Assembly: GCA_023053545.1 (NCBI GenBank)
Contig: JAKZAN010000039.1
Span: forward strand, 139,001 to 203,000
Length of the DNA stretch: 64,000 nt
Direction of reading: 5' to 3'
DNA from: Lepidurus packardi
Taxonomy: Eukaryota; Arthropoda; Branchiopoda; Notostraca; Triopsidae
Shown piece after piece: positions 22,300-34,079 of the stretch. Position numbers and translations under genes: made by a program. The stretch's first letter is position 1, and each line of letters begins with the position of its first letter. The notes under the pieces are model-generated. The model was not told where the DNA came from. It ran no database searches and saw only the letters and a list, made by a program, of their open reading frames with translations.

Positions 22300-23790
22300 A
22301 ATTAATTCAGTCCGTAAGGAATTAATTCAGTCCGTAAGGGTTTAATTCAGTCCGTAAGGTATTAATTCAGTCCGTAAGGAATTAATTCAGTCCGTAAGGA
22401 ATTAATTAAGTCCGTAATGAATTAATTCAGTCCGTATGAAATTAATTCAGTCCGTAAGGAATTCATTCAGTCCGTAAGGAATTCGTTCAGTCCGTAAGGA
22501 ATTCATTCAGTCCGTAAGGAATTAATTCAGTCCGCAATGGATTAATTAAGTCCGTAAGGAATTCATTCAGTCCGTAAGGAATTAGTTCAGTCCGTAAGGA
22601 ATTAATTAAGTCCGTAAGGAATTAATTAAGTCCGTAAGGAATTAATTCAGTCCGTAAGGAATTATTTCAGTCCGTAATTAATTAATTCATTCCTTACGGA
22701 ATTAATTTAGTCCATAAGGAATTAATTTAGTCTGTAAGGATTTAATTAAGTCCGTAATGAATTAATTCAGTCAGTAAGGAATTAATTCAGTCCGTAAGGA
22801 ATTAATTCAGTCCGTAAGGAATTAATTCAGTCCGTAAGGATTTAATTCAGTCCGGAAGGTATTAATTCAGTCCGTAAGGAATTAATTCAGTCCGTAAGGA
22901 ATTAATTCAGTCCGTAAGGAATAAGTTCAGTACGTAAGGAATTAATTCAGTCCGTAATCGATTAATTCAGTCCGTAATGAATTAATTCAGTCCGTATGAA
23001 ATTAATTCAGTCCGTAAGGAATTAATTCAGTCCGTAAGGAATTAATTCAGTCCGTAAGGAATTAATTCAGTCCGTAAGGGTTTAATTCAGTCCGTAAGGT
23101 ATTAATTCAGTCCGTAAGGAATTAATTCAGTCCGTAAGGAATTAATTAAGTCCGTAATGAATTAATTCAGTCCGTATGAAATTAATTCAGTCCGTAAGGA
23201 ATTCATTCAGTCCGTAAGGAATTCGTTCAGTCCGTAAGGAATTCATTCAGTCCGTAAGGAATTAATTCAGTCCGCAATGGATTAATTAAGTCCGTAAGGA
23301 ATTCATTCAGTCCGTAAGGAATTAGTTCAGTCCGTAAGGAATTAATTAAGTCCGTAAGGAATTAATTAAGTCCGTAAGGAATTAATTCAGTCCGTAAGGA
23401 ATTATTTCAGTCCGTAATTAATTAATTCATTCCTTACGGAATTAATTTAGTCCATAAGGAATTAATTTAGTCTGTAAGGATTTAATTAAGTCCGTAATGA
23501 ATTAATTCAGTCAGTAAGGAATTAATTCAGTCCGTAAGGAATTAATTCAGTCCGTAAGGAATTAATTCAGTCCGTACGGATTTAATTCAGTCCGGAAGGT
23601 ATTAATTCAGTCCGTAAGGAATTAATTCAGTCCGTAAGGAATTAATTCAGTCCGTAAGGAATAAGTTCAGTACGTAAGGAATTAATTCAGTCCGTAATCG
23701 ATTAATTCAGTCCGTAATGAATTAATTCAGTCCGTATGAAATTAATTCAGTCCGTAAGGAATTAATTCAGTCCGTAAGGAATTAATTCAG
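22300..23790. repeat. 740-bp tandem duplication
   Basis: Offsets of exactly 740 bp (37 monomers) link CCGTAAGGGTTTAATT (22,331 and 23,071), AATTAGTTCAG (22,581 and 23,321) and the dyad (22,671 and 23,411). Both copies have lost the GA-rich block: AATTCATTCAG runs straight into GGAATTAGTTCAG and then AATTAAG monomers. The deletion therefore came before the duplication. A private change, CCGTACGGATTTAATT, is in the second copy near 23,575. Confidence 0.85.
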
Positions 23791-26700
23791 TCCATAAGGA
23801 ATTATTTTAATTAAGTCCATAAGGAATTAATTCAGTCTGTAAGGATTTAATTAAGTCCGTAATGAATTAATTCAGTCCGTAAGTATTTAATTCAGTCCGT
23901 AAGGAATTAATTCAGTCCGTAAGGAATTAATTCAGTCCGTAAGGATTTAATTCAGTCCGTAAGGTATTAATTCAGTCCGTAAGGAATTAATTCAGTCCGT
24001 AAGAAATTAATTCAGTCCGTAAGGAATTAATTCAGTCCGTAAGGAATTAATTCAGTCCGTAAGGAATTAATTCAGTCCGTAAGGAATTAATTCAGTCCGT
24101 AAGGAATAAGTTCAGTACGTAAGGAATTAATTCAGTCCGTAATCGATTAATTAAGTCCGTAATGAATTAATTCAGTCCGTATGAAATTAACTCAGTCCGT
24201 AAGGAATTAATTAAGGAATTAATTCAGTCCGTAAGGAATTAATTCAGTACGTAAGGAAATATTTCAGTCCGTAATTAATTAATTCATTCCTTACGGAATT
24301 AATTAAGTCCATAAGGAATTAATTTAGTCTGTAAGGATTTAATTAAGTCCGTAATGAATTAATTCAGTCCGTAAGGAAAAACTTCAGTACGTAAGGAAAT
24401 AATTCAGTCCGTAATGGATTAATTCAGTACGTAAGGAATTAATTCAGTCAGTAAGGAATTAATTCAGTCCGTAAGGAATTAATTCAGTCCGTAAGGAATT
24501 AATTCAGTCCGTAAGGGTTTAATTCAGTCCGTAAGGTATTAATTCAGTCCGTAAGGAATTAATTCAGTCCGTAAGGAATTAATTAAGTCCGTAATGAATT
24601 AATTCAGTCCGTATGAAATTAATTCAGTCCGTAAGGAATTCATTCAGTCCGTAAGGAATTCGTTCAGTCCGTAAGGAATTCATTCAGTCCGTAAGGAATT
24701 AATTCAGTCCGCAATGGATTAATTAAGTCCGTAAGGAATTCATTCAGTCCGTAAGGAATTCATTCAGTGAGAAAAGAATTCAATCAATCTTAAAGAATTA
24801 ATTCAGTCCGTAAGGAACTAATTCAGTCCGTAAGGAATTAATTCAGTCCGTAAGGAATTAATTAAGTCCGTAAGGAATTAATTAAGTCCGTAAGGAATTA
24901 ATTCAGTCCGTAAGGAATTATTTCAGTCCGTAATTAATTAATTCATTCCTTACGGAATTAATTTAGTCCATAAGGAATTAATTTAGTCTGTAAGGATTTA
25001 ATTAAGTCCGTAATGAATTAATTCAGTCCGTAAGGAAATAATTCAGTCCGTAAGGATTTAATTCAGTCCGGAAGGTATTAATTCAGTCCGTAAGGAATTA
25101 ATTCAGTCCGTAAGGAATTAATTCAGTCCGTAAGGAATAAGTTCAGTACGTAAGGAATTAATTCAGTCCGTAATCGTTTAATTCAGTCCGTAATGAATTA
25201 ATTCAGTCCGTATGAAATTAATTCAGTCCGTAAGGAATTAATTCAGTCCGTAAGGAATTAATTCAGTCCGTAAGGAATTATTTTAATTAAGTCCGTAATG
25301 AATTAATTCAGTCCGTAAGTATTTAATTCAGTCAGTAAGGAATTAATTCAGTCCGTAAGGAATTAATTCAGTCCGTAAGGAATTAATTCAGTCCGTAAGG
25401 GTTTAATTCAGTCCGTAAGGTATTAATTCAGTCCGTAAGGAATTAATTCAGTCCGTAAGGAATTAATTAAGTCCGTAATGAATTAATTCAGTCCGTATGA
25501 AATTAATTCAGTCCGTAAGGAATTCATTCAGTCCGTAAGGAATTCGTTCAGTCCGTAAGGAATTCATTCAGTCCGTAAGGAATTAATTCAGTCCGCAATG
25601 GATTAATTAAGTCCGTAAGGAATTCATTCAGTCCGTAAGGAATTCATTCAGTGAGACAAGAATTCAATCAATCTTAAAGAATTAATTCAGTCCGTAAGGA
25701 ACTAATTCAGTCCGTAAGGAATTAATTCAGTCCGTAAGGAATTAATTAAGTCCGTAAGGAATTAATTAAGTCCGTAAGGAATTAATTCAGTCCGTTAGGA
25801 ATTATTTCAGTCCGTAATTAATTAATTCATTCCTTACGGAAATAATTTAGTCCATAAGGAATTAATTTAGTCTGTAAGGATTTAATTAAGTCCGTAATGA
25901 ATTAATTCAGTCAGTAAGGAATTAATTCAGTCCGTAAGGAATTAATTCAGTCCGTAAGGAAATAATTCAGTCCGTAAGGATTTAATTCAGTCCGGAAGGT
26001 ATTAATTCAGCCCGTAAGGAATTAATTCAGTCCGTAAGGAATTAATTCAGTCCGTAAGGAATAAGTTCAGTACGTAAGGAATTAATTCAGTCCGTAATCG
26101 TTTAATTCAGTCCGTAATGAATTAATTCAGTCCGTATGAAATTAATTCAGTCCGTAAGGAATTAATTCAGTCCGTAAGGAATTAATACAGTCCGTAAGGA
26201 ATTATTTTAATTAAGTCCATAAGGAATTAATTCAGTCTGTAAGGATTTAATTAAGTCCGTAATGAATTAATTCAGTCCGTAAGGATTTAATTCAGTCCGT
26301 AAGGAATTAATTCAGTCCGTAAGGAATTAATTCAGTCCGTAAGGAATTAATTCAGTCCGTAAGGATTTAATTCAGTCCGTAAGGTATTAATTCAGTCCGT
26401 AAGGAATTAATTCAGTCCGTAAGGAATTAATTCAGTCCGTAAGGAATTAATTCAGTCCGTAATTAATTAATTCAGTCCGTAAGGAATTAATTCAGTCCGT
26501 AAGGAATTAATTCAGTCCGTAAAGAATAAGTTCAGTACGTAAGGAATTAATTCAGTCCGTAATCGATTAATTAAGTCCGTAATGAATTAATTCAGTCCGT
26601 ATGAAATTAACTCAGTCCGTAAGGAATTAATTAAGGAATTAATTCAGTCCGTAAGGAATTATTTCAGTCCGTAATTAAATAATTCATTCCTTACGGAATT

Positions 26701-28282
26701 AATTAAGTCCATAAGGGTTTAATTCAGTCCGTAAGGTATTAATTCAGTCCGTAAGGAATTAATTCAGTCCGTAAGGAATTAATTAAGTCCGTAATGAATT
26801 AATTCAGTCCGTATGAAATTAATTCAGTCCGTAAGGAATTCATTCAGTCCGTAAGGAATTCGTTCAGTCCGTAAGGAATTCATTCAGTCCGTAAGGAATT
26901 AATTCAGTCCGCAATGGATTAATTAAGTCCGTAAGGAATTCATTCAGTCCGTAAGGAATTCATTCAGTGAGAAAAGAATTCAATCAATCTTAAAGAATTA
27001 ATTCAGTCCGTAAGGAACTAATTCAGTCCGTAAGGAATTAATTCAGTCCGTAAGGAATTAATTAAGTCCGTAAGGAATTAATTAAGTCCGTAAGGAATTA
27101 ATTCAGTCCGTAAGGAATTATTTCAGTCCGTAATTAATTAATTCATTCCTTACGGAATTAATTTAGTCCATAAGGAATTAATTTAGTCTGTAAGGATTTA
27201 ATTAAGTCCGTAATGAATTAATTCAGTCAGTAAGGAATTAATTCAGTCCGTAAGGAATTAATTCAGTCCGTAAGGAATTAATTCAGTCCGTAAGGATTTA
27301 ATTCAGTCCGGAAGGTATTAATTCAGTCCGTAAGGAATTAATTCAGTCCGTAAGGAATTAATTCAGTCCGTAAGGAATAAGTTCAGTACGTAAGGAATTA
27401 ATTCAGTCCGTAATCGATTAATTCAGTCCGTAATGAATTAATTCAGTCCGTATGAAATTAATTCAGTCCGTAAGGAATTCATTCAGTCCGTAAGGAATTC
27501 ATTCAGTCCGTAAGGAATTAATTCAGTCCGTATGAAATTAATTCAGTCCGTAAGGAATTCATTCAGTCCGTTAGGAATTCATTCAGTGTGAAAAGAATTC
27601 AATCAATCTTAAAGAATTAATTCAGTCCGTAAGGAACTAATTCAGTCCGTAAGGAATTAATTCAGTCCGTAAGGAATTAATTAAGTCCGTAAGGAATTAA
27701 TTAAGTCCGTAAGGAATTAATTCAGTACGTAAGGAAATATTTCAGTCCGTAATTAATTAATTCATTCCTTACGGAATTAATTAAGTCCATAAGGAATTAA
27801 TTTAGTCTGTAAGGATTTAATTAAGTCCGTAATAAATTAATTCAGTCCGAAAGGAAAAACTTCAGTACGTAAGGAAATAATTCGGTCCGTAATGGATTAA
27901 TTCAGTACGTAAGGAATTAATTCAGTCAGTAAGGAATTAATTCAGTCCGTAAGGAATTAATTCAGTCCGTAAGGAATTAATTCAGTCCGTAAGGGTTTAA
28001 TTCAGTCCGTAAGGTATTAATTCAGTCCGTAAGGAATTAATTCAGTCCGTAAGGAATTAATTAAGTCCGTAATGAATTAATTCAGTCCGTATGAAATTAA
28101 TTCAGTCCGTAAGGAATTCATTCAGTCCGTAAGGAATTAATTCAGTCCGTAAGGAATAAGTTCAGTACGTAAGGAATTAATTCAGTCCGTAATCGATTAA
28201 TTCAGTCCGTAATGAATTAATTCAGTCCGTATGAAATTAATTCAGTCCGTAAGGAATTAATTCAGTCCGTAAGGAATTAATT

Positions 28283-30208
28283 CAGTCCGTAAGGAATTAT
28301 TTTAATTAAGTCCATAAGGAATTAATTCAGTCTGTAAGGATTTAATTAAGTCCGTAATGAATTAATTCAGTCCGTAAGGATTTAATTCAGTCCGTAAGGA
28401 ATTAATTCAGTCCGTAAGGAATTAATTCAGTCCGTAAGGATTTAATTCAGTCCGTAAGGTATTAATTCAGTCCGTAAGGAATTAATTCAGTCCGTAAGGA
28501 ATTAATTCATTCCGTAAGGAATTAATTCAGTCCGTAAGGAATTAATTCAGTCCGTAAGGAATTAATTCAGTCCGTAAGGAATTAATTCAGTCCGTAAGGA
28601 ATAAGTTCAGTACGTAAGGAATTAATTCAGTCCGTAATCGATTAATTAAGTCCGTAATGAATTAATTCAGTCCGTATGAAATTAACTCAGTCCGTAAGGA
28701 ATTAATTAAGGAATTAATTCAGTCCGTAAGGAATTAATTCAGTCCGTAAGGAATTATTTCAGTCCGTAATTAATTAATTCATTCCTTACGGAATTAATTA
28801 AGTCCATAAGGAATTAATTCAGTCTGTAAGGATTTAATTAAGTCCGTAATGAATTAATTCAGTCCGTAAGGAATTAATTCAGTCCGTAAGGAATTAATTC
28901 AGTCCGTAAGGAATTAATTCAGTCCGTAAGGATTTAATTCAATCCGTAAGGTATTAATTCAGTCCGTAAGGAATTAATTCAGTCCGTAAGGAATTAATTC
29001 AGTCCGTAAGGAGTTAATTCAGTCCGTAAGGAATTAATTCTGTCCGTGAGGATGTAATTCAGTCCGTAAGGAATTAATTCAGTCCGTAAGGAATTAATTA
29101 AGTCCGTAAGGAATTAATTAAGTCCGTAAGGAATTAATTCAGTACGTAAGGAAATATTTCAGTCCGTAATTAATTAATTCATTCCTTACGGAATTAATTA
29201 ATTCCATAAGGAATTAATTTAGTCTGTAAGGATTTAATTAAGTCCGTAATGAATTAATTCAGTCCGTAAGGAAAAACTTCAGTACGTAAGGAAATAATTC
29301 AGTCCGTAATGGATTAATTCAGTACGTAAGGAATTAATTCAGTCAGTAAGGAATTAATTCAGTCCGTAAGGAATTAATTCAGTCCGTAAGGAATTAATTC
29401 AGTCCGTAAGGGTTTAATTCAGTCCGTAAGGTATTAATTCAGTCCGTAAGGAATTAATTCAGTCCGTAAGGAATTAATTAAGTCCGTAATGAATTAATTC
29501 AGTCCGTATGAAATTAATTCAGTCCGTAAGGAATTAATTCAGTCCGTAAGGAATTCGTTCAGTCCGTAAGGAATTCATTCAGTCCGTAAGGAATTAATTC
29601 AGTCCGTAATGGATTAATTAAGTCCGTAAGGAATTCATTCAGTCCGTAAGGAATTCATTCAGTGAGAAAAGAATTCAATCAATCTTAAAGAATTAATTCA
29701 GTCCGTAAGGAACTAATTCAGTCCGTAAGGAATTAATTCAGTCCGTAAGGAATTAATTAAGTCCGTAAGGAATTAATTAAGTCCGTAAGGAATTAATTCA
29801 GTCCGTAAGGAATTATTTCAGTCCGTAATTAATTAATTCATTCCTTACGGAATTAATTTAGTCCATAAGGAATTAATTTAGTCTGTAAGGATTTAATTAA
29901 GTCCGTAATGAATTAATTCAGTCAGTAAGGAATTAATTCAGTCCGTAAGGAATTAATTCAGTCCGTAAGGAATTAATTCAGTCCGTAAGGATTTAATTCA
30001 GTCCGGAAGGTATTAATTCAGTCCGTAAGGAATTAATTCAGTCCGTAAGGAATTAATTCAGTCCGTAAGGAATAAGTTCAGTACGTAAGGAATTAATTCA
30101 GTCCGTAATCGATTAATTCAGTCCGTAATGAATTAATTCAGTCCGTATGAAATTAATTCAGTCCGTAAGGAATTAATTCAGTCCGTAAGGAATTAATTCA
30201 GTCCGTAA
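28283..30208. repeat. HOR unit H1 (25-mer to 25-mer, 1,926 bp)
   Basis: This is a well-preserved family I unit. It holds the 25-mer, a GGATTTAATTCAG/GGTATTAATTCAG section with a run of six near-canonical monomers, GGAATAAGTTCAGTACG, TAATCGATT, the 12-mer (28,698), a dyad (28,763), GGATTTAATTCAATCCG, CTGTCCGTGAGG (about 29,041), a dyad (29,163), GGAAAAACTTCAG (about 29,265), GGGTTTAATT, the GA-rich block (29,660), a dyad (29,822), TCCGGAAGG and CGATT. A private monomer with ATTCATTCCG (about 28,511) is shared with 30,421 and 35,331. Confidence 0.8.
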
Positions 30209-31964
30209 GGAATTATTTTAATTAAGTCCATAAGGAATTAATTCAGTCTGTAAGGATTTAATTAAGTCCGTAATGAATTAATTCAGTCCGTAAGGATTTA
30301 ATTCAGTCCGTAAGGAATTAATTCAGTCCGTAAGGAATTAATTCAGTCCGTAAGGATTTAATTCAGTCCGTAAGGTATTAATTCAGTCCGTAAGGAATTA
30401 ATTCAGTCCGTAAGGAATTAATTCATTCCGTAAGGAATTAATTCAGTCCGTAAGGAATTAATTCAGTCCGTAAGGAATTAATTCAGTCCGTAAGGAATTA
30501 ATTCAGTCCGTAAGGAATAAGTTCAGTACGTAAGGAATTAATTCAGTCCGTAATCGATTAATTAAGTCCGTAATGAATTAATTCAGTCCGTATGAAATTA
30601 ACTCAGTCCGTAAGGAATTAATTAAGGAATTAATTCAGTCCGTAAGGAATTAATTCAGTCCGTAAGGAATTATTTCAGTCCGTAATTAATTAATTCATTC
30701 CTTACGGAATTAATTAAGTCCATAAGGAATTAATTCAGTCTGTAAGGATTTAATTAAGTCCGTAATGAATTAATTCAGTCCGTAAGGAATTAATTCAGTC
30801 CGTAAGGAATTAATTCAGTCCGTAAGGAATTAATTCAGTCCGTAAGGATTTAATTCAATCCGTAAGGTATTAATTCAGTCCGTAAGGAATTAATTCAGTC
30901 CGTAAGGAATTAATTCAGTCCGTAAGGAGTTAATTCAGTCCGTAAGGAATTAATTCTGTCCGTGAGGATGTAATTCAGTCCGTAAGGAATTAATTCAGTC
31001 CGTAAGGAATTAATTAAGTCCGTAAGGAATTAATTCAGTCCGTAAGGAATTAATTCAGTACGTAAGGAAATATTTCAGTCCGTAATTAATTAATTCAGTA
31101 CGTAAGGAAATATTTCAGTCCGTAATTAATTAATTCATTCCTTACGGAATTAATTAATTCCATAAGGAATTAATTTAGTCTGTAAGGATTTAATTAAGTC
31201 CGTAATGAATTAATTCAGTCCGTAAGGAAAAACTTCAGTACGTAAGGAAATAATTCAGTCCGTAATGGATTAATTCAGTACGTAAGGAATTAATTCAGTC
31301 AGTAAGGAATTAATTCAGTCCGTAAGGAATTAATTCAGTCCGTAAGGAATTAATTCAGTCCGTAAGGGTTTAATTCAGTCCGTAAGGTATTAATTCAGTC
31401 CGTAAGGAATTAATTCAGTCCGTAAGGAATTAATTAAGTCCGTAATGAATTAATTCAGTCCGTATGAAATTAATTCAGTCCGTAAGGAATTAATTCAGTC
31501 CGTAAGGAATTAATTAAGTCCGTAAGGAATTAATTAAGTCCGTAAGGAATTAATTCAGTACGTAAGGAATTATTTCAGTCCGTAATTAATTAATTCATTC
31601 CTTACGGAATTAATTTAGTCCATAAGGAATTAATTTAGTCTGTAAGGATTTAATTAAGTCCGTAATGAATTAATTCAGTCAGTAAGGAATTAATTCAGTC
31701 CGTAAGGAATTAATTCAGTCCGTAAGGAATAATTCAGTCCGTAAGGATTTAATTCAGTCCGGAAGGTATTAATTCAGTCCGTAAGGAATTAATTCAGTCC
31801 GTAAGGAATTAATTCAGTCCGTAAGGAATAAGTTCAGTACGTAAGGAATTAATTCAGTCCGTAATCGATTAATTCAGTCCGTAATTAATTAATTCAGTCC
31901 GTATGAAATTAATTCAGTCCGTAAGGAATTAATTCAGTCCGTAAGGAATTAATTCAGTCCGTAA
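30209..31964. repeat. HOR unit H2 (1,756 bp)
   Basis: It follows H1 at an offset of 1,916 bp for its first half (12-mer, dyad, CTGTCCGTGAGG). It contains a private 40-bp slip duplication at about 31,060-31,120, where the GTACGTAAGGAAATATTTCAG section is repeated. It lacks the GA-rich block and includes a 19-bp GGAATAATTCAG monomer (31,726) that is inherited by H3 and H4. Confidence 0.8.
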
Positions 31965-34079
31965 GGAATTATTTTAATTAAGTCCATAAGGAATTAATTC
32001 AGTCTGTAAGGATTTAATTAAGTCCGTAATGAATTAATTCAGTCCGTAAGGATTTAATTCAGTCCGTAAGGAATTAATTCAGTCCGTAAGGAATTAATTC
32101 AGTCCGTAAGGATTTAATTCAGTCCGTAAGGTATTAATTCAGTCCGTAAGGAATTAATTCAGTCCGTAAGGAATTAATTCAGTCCGTAAGGAATTAATTC
32201 AGTCCGTAAGGAATTAATTCAGTCCGTAAGGAATTAATTCAGTCCGTAAGGAATTAATTCAGTCCGTAAGGAATTAATTCAGTCCGTAAGGAATAAGTTC
32301 AGTACGTAAGGAATTAATTCAGTCCGTAATCGATTAATTAAGTCCGTAATGAATTAATTCAGTCCGTATGAAATTAACTCAGTCCGTAAGGAATTAATTA
32401 AGGAATTAATTCAGTCCGTAAGGAATTAATTCAGTCCGTAAGGAATTATTTCAGTCCGTAATTAATTAATTCATTCCTTACGGAATTAATTAAGTCCATA
32501 AGGAATTAATTCAGTCTGTAAGGATTTAATTAAGTCCGTAATGAATTAATTCAGTCCGTAAGGAATTAATTCAGTCCGTAAGGAATTAATTCAGTCCGTA
32601 AGGAATTAATTCAGTCCGTAAGGATTTAATTCAATCCGTAAGGTATTAATTCAGTCCGTAAGGAATTAATTCAGTCCGTAAGGAATTAATTCAGTCCGTA
32701 AGGAGTTAATTCAGTCCGTAAGGAATTAATTCTGTCCGTGAGGATGTAATTCAGTCCGTAAGGAATTAATTCAGTCCGTAAGGAATTAATTAAGTCCGTA
32801 AGGAATTAATTAAGTCCGTAAGGAATTAATTCAGTACGTAAGGAAATATTTCAGTCCGTAATTAATTAATTCATTCCTTACGGAATTAATTAATTCCATA
32901 AGGAATTAATTTAGTCTGTAAGGATTTAATTAAGTCCGTAATGAATTAATTCAGTCCGTAAGGAAAAACTTCAGTACGTAAGGAAATAATTCAGTCCGTA
33001 ATGGATTAATTCAGTACGTAAGGAATTAATTCAGTCAGTAAGGAATTAATTCAGTCCGTAAGGAATTAATTCAGTCCGTAAGGAATTAATTCAGTCCGTA
33101 AGGGTTTAATTCAGTCCGTAAGGTATTAATTCAGTCCGTAAGGAATTAATTCAGTCCGTAAGGAATTAATTAAGTCCGTAATGAATTAATTCAGTCCGTA
33201 TGAAATTAATTCAGTCCGTAAGGAATTAATTCAGTCCGTAAGGAATTAATTAAGTCCGTAAGGAATTAATTAAGTCCGTAAGGAATTAATTCAGTACGTA
33301 AGGAATTATTTCAGTCCGTAATTAATTAATTCATTCCTTACGGAATTAATTTAGTCCATAAGGAATTAATTTAGTCTGTAAGGATTTAATTAAGTCCGTA
33401 ATGAATTAATTCAGTCAGTAAGGAATTAATTCAGTCCGTAAGGAATTAATTCAGTCCGTAAGGAATAATTCAGTCCGTAAGGATTTAATTCAGTCCGGAA
33501 GGTATTAATTCAGTCCGTAAGGAATTAATTCAGTCCGTAAGGAATTAATTCAGTCCGTAAGGAATAAGTTCAGTACGTAAGGAATTAATTCAGTCCGTAA
33601 TCGATTAATTCAGTCCGTAAGGAATTAATTAAGTCCGTAAGGAATTAATTAAGTCCGTAAGGAATTAATTCAGTACGTAAGGAATTATTTCAGTCCGTAA
33701 TTAATTAATTCATTCCTTACGGAATTAATTTAGTCCATAAGGAATTAATTTAGTCTGTAAGGATTTAATTAAGTCCGTAATGAATTAATTCAGTCAGTAA
33801 GGAATTAATTCAGTCCGTAAGGAATTAATTCAGTCCGTAAGGAATAATTCAGTCCGTAAGGATTTAATTCAGTCCGGAAGGTATTAATTCAGTCCGTAAG
33901 GAATTAATTCAGTCCGTAAGGAATTAATTCAGTCCGTAAGGAATAAGTTCAGTACGTAAGGAATTAATTCAGTCCGTAATCGATTAATTCAGTCCGTAAT
34001 GAATTAATTCAGTCCGTATGAAATTAATTCAGTCCGTAAGGAATTAATTCAGTCCGTAAGGAATTAATTCAGTCCGTAA
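31965..34079. repeat. HOR unit H3 (2,115 bp) with internal 379-bp duplication
   Basis: It matches H2 at offset 1,776 bp at CTGTCCGTGAGG and 1,736 bp at the 19-bp GGAATAATTCAG monomer. The 40-bp difference is the slip duplication private to H2. Near its end, the dyads at 33,315 and 33,694 and the 19-mers at 33,462 and 33,841 show a 379-bp tandem duplication. That odd length again records a monomer one base short. Confidence 0.82.
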
